From Apus apus (lineage: Eukaryota > Chordata > Aves > Apodiformes > Apodidae): 64,000 bases of DNA. The stretch covers positions 3,906,501 to 3,970,500 of the forward strand of contig NC_067295.1 of the NCBI RefSeq assembly GCF_020740795.1. Direction: 5' to 3'. A program made the position numbers and the translations under genes. The notes below the pieces were generated by a model. It saw nothing but the letters and a program-made list of their open reading frames with translations. It was not told where the DNA came from and made no database searches. This document shows positions 22,986-35,400 of the stretch, piece by piece; within the stretch, counting starts at the first letter, position 1, and each line of letters opens with the position of its first letter.

Positions 22986-24067
22986 AGACACTATTTCACC
23001 TGCGTCCCCCTGCTTGTGACTGTCGTGGCATCCCAGGCGTTGGCGGGGAGGTGCTGGGATGATCTGTGTCCCCACAAAGCTGGAGCAGTTTCTTGCTGAG
23101 TTGTGACTTTAGCAGAGAAAACTCAGGGGAGTTTGCTACTTGCTTGGGAAGTGCTTATTTTCAGCGCTCTCCAGGATCAGTTAATTATCGCTAGAAAAAA
23201 AAATGTGGAAAAAAAAAAAAAATCATTGCTAAGATCTTATAATTAGGGAGCCTACCGAGACTCTGCTGCTCAGGAGGCAGCAGAAAGCAAATTGTTCATT
23301 GTGAAATGTTTCTTGCATGTGTGTGAATAGAGCTGCCCGGGCAGAGGGCTGGCATTTGTACTTGCACATTGCTGGGGAGCTGATGCACGTTGGTGGCTGA
23401 AAAAGGTTCTGCAAAAATAATGAGAGGGGAAAAAAAAAAAAAAAGAGCAAGAAAACCTGTTAAAAGGCCCTCTCCTTTCAGAATCGGGCCCCGGATAATT
23501 ATAATCTGTTTGTGGAGCTAGAGCTGAATTTAGGACAAACTGTTAGTTCATCTTTGCAGGACTGGGACTGCCTTGATATTGCTTGAATGGTCCCTGGGTG
23601 GTGGGATCCAGGGTGCTCCAGCAGGGTGGCTGCTGCTAATAATAACACCGTAAGGAGTTTACCCGCTCTGATCCGGCTAAAGACGCCCCCGAGGCGGGCA
23701 CTGACACTGTCAGCCCCTGCTCCGTCCCGGGATTAGGTGGATAAAACTCACACAAGAAAAGACCGGGCTCTGAAGTCGAGACTTGGTCCAGACTGGAAGG
23801 GAGTGGGGGCTCTTTGGGCTCTGCCCCAGCAGCCTTGGCTGTAGGGCTGGAATTCTGCAGAGGGGCAGGGTTTGGAGCTGAGGAGCACACGTCAAAACCG
23901 CCGCGTCCAGGGTGTTCTCATTTCCTTTGCTCTCCGAGTTCTAATTTGTTCCACATTGCAGTGCTGGAATGAAGTGGCCTCTCCCCCTGCTCACAGCATC
24001 CAGGCTGTGGTCGCTGCCATTACACCCAGGCTGAGACAAGAGTGGTTTCTGTCCAAAGAAAAGGGAA

Positions 24068-24117
24068 AACAAAACAAAACACACACACACAATTAAAAAA
24101 AAAAAAAATTTTTTTCA
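24068..24117. repeat. Compound microsatellite (AAAAC, CA, poly-A, poly-T)
   Basis: AAAAC units are followed by a CA run, a run of A and a run of T. It is a simple repeat in RADIL intron 1 and is length-unstable by nature. Confidence 0.9.
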
Positions 24118-27100
24118 AATAGACATCAAGGGAAACTGCTTTTCTGGTTGCCATTCCGGGACTGAACATTTCTGAAATTTCACCTCCCATCCAGAACTGT
24201 GCATCACATCCCATGCAGAACTGTGTCTGCACTGGGACAAGCCCCGGGGAAATTCCAGAAGATTAAAAAAGTGTTTTAATAATGTTGCTGCTCTTCCCTA
24301 AAGGGAGTAAGATGACCTGGTAGCTACAGGTTGATTGGCTTGATAGCATCACCTCAGGGAGAAGAGGGAGAAATCTGGCTCAGGCTTTAATTGATTAAAG
24401 ACTTCAGCACCAGGAATAAATTCCTGCCATCCAACGTGGCTATATGGAAAATAACTCCTGGCAAGGAGAAAGGGTTTTAGTCTTCGATGTGAGAGGTGAC
24501 TCTGGCTCTAATACACTTCTGTGAAACGTTTGAGTTATGTGAGGTGATATTCTTGTAAAAATCCACACTCCTCAGTATTAAAAAAGTCAGTCCAGCTCAG
24601 TATTTAGAGCTGACATTACACAGTGTCAAGAAAGCCAGTATTAAATAAACCTGATCCATTTCAAAGGCAGTTACCAGAGGAGATTAGCACTGCTGGGCAC
24701 TGCTAGCATGCCCTTGGTGTTTCACTGCTTTTATCACTAACCTAGAAGGAGATAAAAATAATTTCTGCAAGAACCTGGGGCTGACCCAGAGCAGCACAGT
24801 GTTAAAATAGTTTGTACAAATCTGGGCAGCAAACCAGGCAAGCAAAAGGCATCCTGACTGGAGCAGAGTGGGAAATGGAAATCCATTTGCACCCAAGAAT
24901 AATAGTTGGAGTTGTACATGTTTTCCTGTCCCTGATCTGGGTGTTAAATTGACTATCCATGGTTTTCAGCAGATGATGCTCACAAATGCTGGGAGAGGTA
25001 ACATGAGGGCTCACCTGTTCCCTCCTCCTGTGGATGGGGATGCTGTGTGTCCATCCCGATTTCTCTGCTGAAGAACTGAAATTATTCAGGGTAATGGCAA
25101 ATTTTCCTCTGGAAAAAAAAAATAGCAGTTATTTGCATTTTCAGTGAGGGCACAATCAGAACCAAATTTGGGCTTCTAACTGCCAAACCCATCTTGGCAG
25201 AGGAGATGAGGGAAAGAAAGGGAAGGGCCTGGGGAGCTGCAGAAAGTGTCTTGTAGTGAGAGACGAGATGGCCACCTGGTTAGTCTGGTCATAAATCAAA
25301 GCAAAGAGGAATGAGGGGGGCTTGATTAAAGCATCTAAATACTCTTAACAGAGGAGAAAAATACATGGTAGCCAAAAGCTCACTAATTGAGCAGGGAAAA
25401 GCATGACAAGAATCAATGTCTGGCAGCTGAAGGTAGACACATTGGAAATAAGGCATAAATATTTAACTGGCAGGAGCAATTAATCATTGGGAGCACCAGC
25501 CAGCAGCAGAGGTGGGCTCAGCATCTCTCTGCCTTTCCCATCATGACCTGTCACCTGGTGGAAAGTTTCTCCCTTAGCCTCAGCACTGGGCCAGCAAGAG
25601 GGGCTGGAATGAACCTGCACCCAGGCCCTGATTAGGTGATTTAATTAGGTGGAGAATTTGTCTTAACCATGGCAGAGCCACAGGGAAGAGTATTTCTTGT
25701 GCCTTACTGGGTCTTCCTTAGGAACACCCGTGAAAGCAGCTCAGGCACTTGGCAGGTGCTTCTGTTCTCTTTCTGTTTCAGTTCCCAGTGGTCATGTTCT
25801 CTGTGCTGGGTGGGCAAAGGGACAGTGCTTGGTGGTTGTCCTTGATGTCCAGCAAAATAGACTGAAATTCAGGAAAAAACAGTCTTGGTGAGCATTCCAG
25901 CATGCTGTGGTTGCTGGGGGAAGGACTTGGTCCAGGACTTATTATCCACCCACGGGTGAAAGGGTCCCCAGCTTGGCAACCCTGGGGACACATACTTGGG
26001 AGAAGGAGATCAAGGTCATGGTGTTGTTGCTGGTCCCATCTCCTCCCCTTCACCTTTCCTTTCCAAAGTATTCCGTGTCCTGTAGCTGTTCTCTCCCCAT
26101 CTCTTTGCCATGGGGTAGGTGCTGTTGGTGGACACCGATGTGGGTGGGTTTGCTCTGTGTTTCCCCCAAGGCTGCCGTGTCCCTGCTATCATGGAGCTCT
26201 TTCTTCTTCCCCATCAAGGGCTGTGGCTGAATGACTATGTGCAAACATACCCGTCACTGGCCACGTGCCCCCTGTGGGCACTGGGCCTTCTCCATCCCAG
26301 AGACCAGCAGCTCTCAGCTGCAGTGAGAGCTTGGTCTGTTTGGTTTGGGGCAGGGTGAGATGCTAGGTGGGATATACGTGCCTGGGTGCTTGCATGCAAA
26401 CATGGGGCACATCAAGAGCAGAGTCACCATGTCTCTGAGCCCTCCAAAGCCACCGTGCTGCTAGCAGCTGGTGTCTGTGGGCAGCCCAGAACTGCCCCTC
26501 TTCCTCCTCTTGCAGAGGCACGACAGACACCTGCCTGGGATGATGCACAACAGGGGGAAAGGCCTGTTTTGAGGAAGAGGATGAATGGAAGGAGAAGAGA
26601 CACATGAGAAGGATGGCAAGGTAAGGGGATGCTTGGCCTGGGTGCTGAGTGGGGGCACTGGGAAGGAGCTGCTCACTCATGGTGGGAGCAGGAACCTCAG
26701 AACACACAGGAAAGTCCCTGGTGGTTGTGGTGATGGAAGGACATGTGGTGGCCACGTGAATACCAAAAGCATTTGTCACAGCTCTGCAGGGTAAATACAG
26801 ACTGTGCTGGCTGGGGTAAACAGCAGGTTTTGGTGTGGCCAGGTATGGTGTGAGAAGAGGTGATGGATCCGTGACACAGATCCTGCCAGGAGGCAATCAC
26901 AGGCTCCTGGCTAATTCCTGTACAGCCCTTGGCAGAGAAGATGCCCCTGATTGATGAAGGGACCCTTTGGAAAGTCTGGGTTATGTTTCCAGAGCTACAA
27001 TGTGTGTCCTCCTTACCTTACCACATCCATTGGGTCCTCAAGGGGACTAAGGCCACACAGTACACTGTCTTCATGGTGACACTGCCATTTCTCTGGTGGC

Positions 27101-29420
27101 CTGGGCTGGTGCCTGTTGACACCACACCAATATTGCTCCAGATGTTGCATAAGAGAGCGACCAGGCTGGAATCTTCTCCCAATCCAGGCTTTGCATTTTT
27201 TATCCCATGAAATGCCTTTGCCCCTGTGCTCTGTTGTGGCTGCATTTGATGGAAAGAGCAGGCAAATAGCAGAGCTATAAATAACATTCAAAACCAGGCA
27301 GGGACCTGTGAGAAGTGAGGATGGTGTCTCTGTCTGTGATGTGGGCTTGCAGGAATGATTTTGCCAGCAGCAGATGTTAAAAGGTTTCCCTTTGTGCTGG
27401 AGGTAGTTCAGGGTGGAGGAGATTAAATCCGTGAACTGCAAACAGTGATTTGATGACAAAGTTTCATCTTTTGCATCCTTGATGGCAAGGTCTTGTTGGG
27501 TTAGTTTTTCTTCTGGGTGATGTTAATGAGGGCTGGTGGGGCAGTGCCAACAGCCTGGGGAAGCTGTTCTTGAACCTGACTGTCTGCCAGTGCCCTGACC
27601 TGCTCCCCAGGTCGGGTCTGCCCTGGCACTCCTGGGAGTTATCACACAGCAGACACTAAGCAGTGTCTCCAGCAGCAGCCCCAGGCTCAGCTGAAGAAAG
27701 AGCAGCAGCTTGGAGGGAAGCTGTAGCTTTAATCCAACCCCTGCCTCAGTTTCCCCAGCTGCAAGGTGAGAGCAGGAACAGCCTTCACTGAACCCAGCAA
27801 ACTGTGGCAAAGCTGCTGGGGCAAGTGTTTGGCTCAGCTGGAGAGGTTCAAGACACCAGACACTGAGCCCTGTGCTTCAGGCTTTGGCCAAGCCCAGTTT
27901 CAGGCAGGCAGCAGAGACCTGCCAGGGGGGCTGCTGCCCCCCTCCCTGCCCCCCTCACTCAGACAACTGCAGCGTCCTTGCTTTCAGAGCCAGCAGGTTG
28001 GGAAGGAGGACAAACCCCAGTGTTTCCACAGTCCTGGTGGGACTTGAGGGGGAAGGAAAAAGGGGTGAGTCGAGGTGCAGCACAGCTCCCAGGCACATCC
28101 TGCAGCCTTGGCACTTGCTGGTGCCTCAGTTTCCCAATTGGCAGCATTCAATGGCCTCTAGTGCTGGGCTGGGGAGAGGTACACCCTGCAGCATCCTCCA
28201 TGCACTGCTGGGGCTGGTTTCTGGGTTAGAAGGTGACCTCTTCCATTAGCAGCAGGGATGCTTTTTCTTCTGGAATTAGATGGTGGTTTGGAGGCTTTCC
28301 AGGGCCAACATCACTCTGCCTGATAGCTCTGGGTTTGCTCCCAGGCCACATCCTGCTGCTGGCACCCTGCATATCCCCAGCTGTGCACAGCTGGATCATG
28401 CTGAGTGCTGCATCACGGCACTCCCATAGCTGCTGATGGGACATTTTTTTTGGGGGGGGTCCCTGCGTATGCACCAAGCCCCTGCACAATGTGAATCTGG
28501 AGATGAGGGAAATCCTCATCCTGCCTGAATCAGAAATGCTCAGATCCTCTTCCTGGACCTTTCCCAGCAGCAGCTCGTGGTGCCACCAGTGGCGTTATCA
28601 GCTCTGAGTGTTTGTGCATCCAGATGTAGTTTCTAAGCTGGCCCCAGATGTCAGCCTAAAGCCAGAAGAGCATCATGGTTTCCAACCCATTCCTGGGGAC
28701 CGAGGTGCTCTGGAGCTGTGGCAGGCCATGGCCACATCTTCTCCAGTCGCTGCCCACCCCAAGCAGCTCTGCCCTGGCTGGTGTGACAAGGGCAGCGTTG
28801 TCAGCAATGCCACCACGTGCTTCAACATCCTCCACAAACTAGCAACAGCCAGGAGATTTGCCAGAGTCAGGACATTTTTAGAAAGGCTAATTAAAGCCCA
28901 TTTTCACCCCGTGCCTCTCGGTGAGCAAAAGCATTTAGCGGTGACCTCAGACTGATTGAATTTGCACTTGAGCTTTCTGTTTCACCTCTCAAAAAAATGG
29001 GATTGCTCCTTAAACTCGTTAGTGAAAGTAGCTCCTGATGCCCTGGCTCTTGACTGGGATGGGTCCTGCCAAATTCTGCTGAGCTCTGCCCTCCTCCCAC
29101 TGCATTTTGCTCAGGCAAGAAAGAGACCTCCTAATACACACGATGGAGAAATTTGGGATCGCTCCAGGCTATATTTTCAGGGACAAATCCATCCTGGGGT
29201 AACCATGCTGTTGCCAAGGAACCTGGCTGATCTTGGTTGTTGGTGTTTTGGGTTGCACAAGTAAAATGGCTCCCTCTTGCTGCTGTCCCTTTCCACCTTG
29301 GAGGTGACAGTGGCTGCTCCGTATCCACCCACCAGTTCCTGCTTGCCCTTCCTTGCTGCCCATCTGGTCTTCAAACTGCTGATCTCTCCCTTTTTGCTCT
29401 TCCTCCCCCAGCCGTGCCCC

Positions 29421-32400
29421 ATGACGACCGCACACACGATGTTTTATGGGTCCTCCTCCACCATGGCTCCACCATCCAAGAACCGGCTGAAGCGCCAGAG
29501 CCGGATTTTCTCCCAGGTCTTGTACCGGACACTGAGCTACAAGGACCGGAGCTCAGCCTCCGCTTCCCCAGCAGCCAGTGAAGATGACCCAGCCGAGCTC
29601 TCCACCCAACTCTCAGCTCCTGGTGTCCTCAAGATCTTCGGGGGCAACATCTGTGCAGGCACCAACTACAAGAGCGTGCTGGCGACAGGCAGCTCGGGCG
29701 CACGGGAGCTGGTGAAGGAAGCCCTGGAGCGCTACGGGCTGAGCCAGCTGAGCGCGGAGCAATACGCCCTCTGCGATGTCATCGGCAGGTTTGAGGGCCC
29801 TGAGAAGCGGTGGCAGACGGAGGGGCTGAGGGTCCTGGGTGACCACGAGAAGCCGCTGCTCATCCAGGACCTCTGGAAGCCCAGGGAGGGCTTCTCGCGG
29901 CGGCTGGAGCTGCGCAAGAGAGCGGAGGTGGAGGAGATGGCGGCCAGGGATGTGGACACCACCACTGCAGGTCAGAGCTGGGCATGGGGTCTGGGGAGCT
30001 GTGACACCCCCTCAGCTTTCGCACAAGTTTTGGGCTCCTTGGCATGGTGCAAGTGGGAGAGGAGCCACTTTTGAGCTGCAGGGCTCGTGGGTAGAGTTGG
30101 TACTCTGTGCTCTCCTGCTGAAATTTGGTTCCTGTGACCTCAAATATTGACCCCAGCCTGTCTAGAGATTCCTATCAAATCCCCACTCCTGGCTGGGCAG
30201 CAGCAGGCAAGGCAATCAGCATTGCTTACTCTTCCCATCACTGTGAACCACCACCGCAGCATCCCATGCCTCAGCACAGCTTCATGCCTGGCAGAGCACT
30301 GCCCTGCTCCCCTGCACCCCCATCTCCCCATGGGCATCCCCCAGGCCAGACACCCCTGGCAAATCTGCAACAACAATTAAGCAAAATTAATAGCTAATGA
30401 GAAGAGAGCAAAGTAGGGCAGGAGAACCACCCCCCTTCCTCCCCCTGGAGGTGCCTGATTGAGTCCAGGGCTGGCAGGAGGAGATAAGTGCATCATTAGG
30501 AACCAGCATGTTAATAAGTGACCCCAGCACAGAGTAATGAAGTTTTCCTCCTCCCACCCTCAAACAAAAGCCCCACAGAGATAAGAGCAGAAAGGTTTAA
30601 AGTCAGATTTTGAATTGCACGATGCCCTTCGTGGGTCTGACCTGCTGATGGAGGGGTCTGGATCAGGCTCTGGAGGTGTCAGTCAGGGAGGGTTTTGCTG
30701 GTATGGACGCTAAGCAGTTCCAGACACCTGCAAGAAAGGTTTGTGATTGTCATAAATAACCTACCAAGGATGCAGGATTACCCCAGGCACTCAGCAATAG
30801 AGGGGCAAGGTTCCCTCACCAGCAGTGGAACACATGGCCCAACCTGTCCCATGCCAGCAGGGACAGGACTCCTTTCCCATCTGCTTTAACAAGGGCTGGA
30901 AGGAGCCCAGGCACATGGCATGAAGGGAACCAGCCGTGGGCATTTCAAGGGAGAGCAGATGCTGCTGGGGCCCCACCAGCTGCAATTTGCAATTAAGATT
31001 TTGCCTGGATGCCCCAAAATATGAGCATGGAGTTTGCAGATTTAGGGGATTGCTCATGTTGGGGTCAGGTCCTCATCTGTGTGGGGAGCCGAGGGCGGGC
31101 TCACCTCCTGCCTTGAGCTGGGAAGGATGGAGGAGCAGAGGGAAACAGCCCCCAGCCCCCTTATTAACACTGTGCAGGGTGGTCCATTGGACCCACCAGG
31201 GCGCTCTCCATCCCTCCCTGTGCCCAGTCCTGCTCAGGGAGGGGAAAACACAGGATCAGTCCCAGCTCACTGCACATGTGATGCAAATGGAGAGAAAGGG
31301 GCTCAGGCCAGGGAGGGACCTGCAAGGGTGGAAGGTCTGCTCTCTCCTCAGCTCTTTCTGCAGCCATGATCAGAGAGCTGTTGAGCACTTTGGGAGAGTG
31401 ACTAAAACCAGCTGCTTTTGAACAGAGGAAAGGGCAAGAGCCAAGTGCGACGGTTGCAGCACACGGCAGGGAGGGCCACGTGGCAGCTCCTCGCCTGGGC
31501 CCAAAGTCACATCAACTCAGCCTCAAATAGTCCCCTTTTCAAGCAGGAAACGGAATTCTCACCCGTGCCCTGGGTGGGCTGGCAGCCGTGGGGAGGGCAG
31601 GGCTCCCACACAGGCTGGGGGAGCAGCAGGCTCCAGGCTGCCTGGTGCTGGCCTGGGCTCAGCTCCCTGCCGTCATTTCCAGTGCAGGAGCAGTTCCTGC
31701 CTGGATCGCGTGCCCTGGATCTGGAAATATGCCCATTACACTTTTAATGGACATATCACTTCATTTGTTTCAGTGCTCCTGGGTGGAGTGGTGGAAGTTC
31801 TCAATTTTTTTAACCATTGAGCACTTTCCGTAGCTGACCAAGCTCTTCTGAGACACAAAACCTACACCCACATTTGTTTGGGCTGTCTGCTCTGCAGGCT
31901 ACATGGCCCTTATTTGTCTTACCTGTTAAAATCTCACTCCTGTAGCCCTTTCTTTTGGTGGCACCGGAGGTTCTGTCACCAGTCTCACCCCATGGCAGTG
32001 GCACTGACCAAAGGGATGTTGCAGGGCTAAGACCACACTTTTCCACCCCAACAGCAAGCTACTGGGAATGGATGGCAACAACGCAGCATGTCTGAGGAAG
32101 GCATCTGCTTCCTGCTGATCCAATACCCCAAAAAGACATGAATCTCCTAGTGTGATGGGGCCTGACTTCAAGTGCCTTCCACCAGGGTCACCCTTGCCAC
32201 TAGCCTCAAGCTGGCAGAGGTCCCCTTGCCCATCAGCTGCCTGAGGGTGATCATGGGGCACTGGTGTGGAAAATACAGCATCTGTGCAAAAATAAAGGGA
32301 CTTTGGGCTCACAGCTCCCTAGGGAAAAACAAACAAACAAACAAACAACCCCCCGCAAAAAAAAAAAAAAAAAAAGCACAGGGGTACTGCAAAGCAGATT

Positions 32401-35400
32401 CCCCAGGGAAATACCTGCAGGGCTCTTCCCCATGGAAGGCATCTCCAGAGTAGCAGGGCTGAGACTGCTGGTGTCACACAGGCTGGTGCTTTGCTGCCTG
32501 CCAAGCTGGTGGCTGGGGGAGAAGCTCCACACCCATCCACGACCTGTTAGCAAGCAGCTGAAGAGTTTTATCTGCTCTGTTATCCATTATCCTAATTAGT
32601 TTATTAGCTGCTTCCCACAGGGGAGGAAGGCACTAACTCCTCATGGCACTAATTAGCAGCAGAGGTAGAACACCTCTGCAGTAAACGAGGCTGAGGGACC
32701 CCCCCCCTTTGCTGCCCCAGCCCTGCTCCTTTTGGGGAGCAGTGAGGCAGCAGTTAGGGAGCATCCATGGATAATACCTGCAGGTTGGAGAGTGCTGGGA
32801 GGGAGACACAGCACTTGGCTTCTTTATGGCACTCATCTCCCAAACCAGCTCCATTTTGCACCACGTCCAGAGCTTGCCGGGGTTTTCCTGGGAGGAATGT
32901 TGTGTGCACCTCAGGAAACTTAGGAGCTCATGCTGTTATATCAAAAGATGCTCTGGTGGGTGCCTTTGAGGATCTGGCTTTGATGCACCTTGGCACAAGT
33001 GCATCCAGGGAGGGCTCCCTGCAGGATCTGCGTAGGAATTGCATCAGGAAGGACTGGCGTTAGCTCCTCCTGGGTACACTCAAAGCATTTATTCTTTCCT
33101 TCGGGCCTGTGGAGTTATTTATTGACTGATTTATTTCTCAGCCAGGAAAAGGGAACCTCTTGCCTAGGCTGAAAAAGAGGCAGATTCCAGCTGAGCTCCC
33201 AGGCACCACAACCAGCAGGTTTTCCCCCAGGGTGCAGGATGGGTTCAGAGGCAGCAGCTTGGTGGAGACCAGTAGATGCTGGCTGGGGGTTGTGTGGTGC
33301 CCCTGCCCAGGGTGCCCAGCTCTCCCTAAGGGGTGGGGTGTCATCCTGCCCCATCCCCATCCGTGGTGCTGTGTCAGCTCTGCCCCAGCCATGCTGTGTT
33401 GGACATCCTCATGCAGCATTTTGGGTGGAATAATCTACACATGCTTGGGAGGAGAAAACAGTACCAGAGGATTGAAAATAACCAGTTTTATGGAGGGACT
33501 TTGTTATGGTCAGGAAAAGAGCTGTGTTTATCTTTCCAGTGCAGCTCCGGGGTTATCGGGGAGCCTGTGACGGGGGCTCTATCAGCAGTAAAAAAGCAAC
33601 TTTTTCCTACACAGAATAAATACAGAAGTTTCCTTTCCCTTAGATAAGGGACTGGTGATGGCATGTCCCTCTGGGCAGTGGGATCCCAATCCCAGCAGCC
33701 CCCATTCCTTCCCAGTGCAATGAGCTCCAGCAATCACTGTTCCCAGTATCCGGCTCCTCTCCTCCACTCCCACTGGCCAAGCTGGGAGATGCATCCCCCA
33801 GCCACCCTTCATCCCTTTGGCCCATTTTCATGCTGTGGGTCAGGAACGGGGCTCCTGGGGGGAGCCAAGGCCTCCTGCAGACAGCTTTGGGGTGGCGTTT
33901 GGCATGGCTTAGGCTGCTTGTTGCACCCCCTGGACTTCACATCCTCAGGACACAGGTGCTGCTGGCTGTGATGGGGACTGGAGTGGGGCTGGTGGCCTTT
34001 TTTAAGAAGGAAGCAGGGCACTGGACTTCTGGGGGTGGCTCAGCCAGGCCTTGCCCTAATCCCAAGGCATGTAAACAGCAGGGGCTATTTTCTCCTTCTC
34101 CCACCCTCCCTCCCAATCCCCATCTCTTTCATTTTCCCAGCAAAGGAGGGCTCGATTTAAAACAAACAAACAAGAAAATGTCTTTCAGAACCGGCAGCCC
34201 ATTCCTCACCAAATAACGCAGATGACTTTTTTTGGGGGGTTTAATTTTTATTTTTTTTTTTCTCTTTGGCTCTGAGTTTGTGACTGTCCCTTTAAGCAGC
34301 TCTGGGCACTTGACTCTCTACTCTGCCGTCCCCAAATCCCGCTGCCTGTCCCCAAATCTCGCCGGCCAGAGCCTGGTTGGCCGAGCCGCGAGCGGGACTT
34401 TGGCTCCCTGCTGCACCCACGCTGCTGCAGTGCTGCTCCCGCCAGCCAATCTTTTCCATTTTTTATTTATTTTTTTTACCCTCTCTTCGTCCTCCCCGCG
34501 TCCCGGCGACCTGCCCGCAGGAGGCTGCCCACCCGAGGTACGAGTGTCACCCAGCAGACCCGCAAACTTCTCCTGCAGAGCTCCAGTCACGCTTGCAGCT
34601 CAGAGGGGCCCATGGGGACCCCCCCTCCGGGGTTGGGGACACCAGGCGAGGGGCTGCTTTTGCAGTGTGGCCAGGCCTATTCATTCCATCCTGCTCCCAT
34701 TTGTCTTGCGGACAGTTCTGCCTGAATTGATGCTTGGGGGAAGTTAATTACAGCAGGCAGACGGGCAGGCAAGCAGGCAGGCTCCACTGCAGCTTGCAGC
34801 TCCTATGCCTGGGGGGGTCGGAGGGGGCTTCCTGCAGCTCCTGCTTGCTGCTGGCCACCGAGTGCTGCAGGCCTGAAAGCAGCATCCAGGCTCTTATTTT
34901 TCCCATCTTTCTGATTTTTGCAAAGATTGAACACAATTTCTTTTTGGCTCAGATTTCCTCTCCTCCCTACCGCCCCCCCCCCCTTCCCAGCCCTGGCAGC
35001 GTGGCTGGGGGATGCTGAGGATGCTGAGCTCGGCCCAGGTGCCCCCCGGTCAGTGGGGTTTGGGGGCTGGGGAGGGCTGGGGCACCCCCTTTTTGATGTT
35101 GGCATCAGGGTGCAAAAGTCCCGGCGTTGGTGTCTTGGCGTCACCCTTCAGGGAGAACAGGGGACATCAGCCCAGGGAGGGTGCGTGGTCCGGGGAGGGG
35201 GTGGGGGGGTGGCTTCCAGCTGCTCCAGGTACCGCAGCATCCCTCCGGACGGCGGCGGGGGGTGTTCTGCGGCTGCGGGGGTCCCGGAGGTGTGACCCGG
35301 GGTGGGGTGGGGGAGCTGATCGCTGCTTTTCCCCCATCCCCGCAGGCATCAACGCCCAAGCTCGGAAGCTGCAGCGGCACCGGGCGCGGGGGGCCCGGCG

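Larger units (their letters stand above)
22397..29411 (+). other. RADIL: RADIL intron 1 (7.0 kb)
   Basis: The intron runs from the GTGAGT donor to the CTTCCTCCCCCAG acceptor. It contains the 28-29 bp minisatellite at 22759-22985, a poly-T run near 22480-22497, poly-A runs near 23209-23222 and 23430-23443, a CA/A/T microsatellite near 24068-24117, and otherwise unique AT-richer sequence. No second gene is recognised. The stretch 24240-24860 has old-repeat character but cannot be assigned to a family by eye. Confidence 0.7.
29971..35345 (+). other. RADIL: RADIL intron 2 (5.4 kb)
   Basis: This intron hosts the PAPOLB retrogene neighbourhood in human; here no poly(A)-polymerase-like frame is present. 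It contains an (AAAC)n plus poly-A repeat at about 32325-32376, a cluster of TAATTAG-type sites at 32579-32660, and a promoter-like block at 34250-34560. Remaining sequence is unassigned. Confidence 0.7.

Noticed and set aside
21986-23062. 358-codon open frame rich in Gly/Arg/Ala on the plus strand
   Set aside because: It spans the RADIL CpG island and both minisatellites. The length comes from GC bias and repeat units, it crosses the exon 1 donor, and it has no protein-family features.
24240-24860. Possible old LINE or other ancient repeat in RADIL intron 1
   Set aside because: Some phrases resemble CR1/L3 coding fragments, but there is no diagnostic end or continuous match, so no family was assigned.
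27745-28150. Short CCTCAGTTTCCC motifs resembling MIR cores (also near 44140 and 56850)
   Set aside because: The match is limited to 12-20 bases without the flanking blocks, so chance similarity cannot be excluded.
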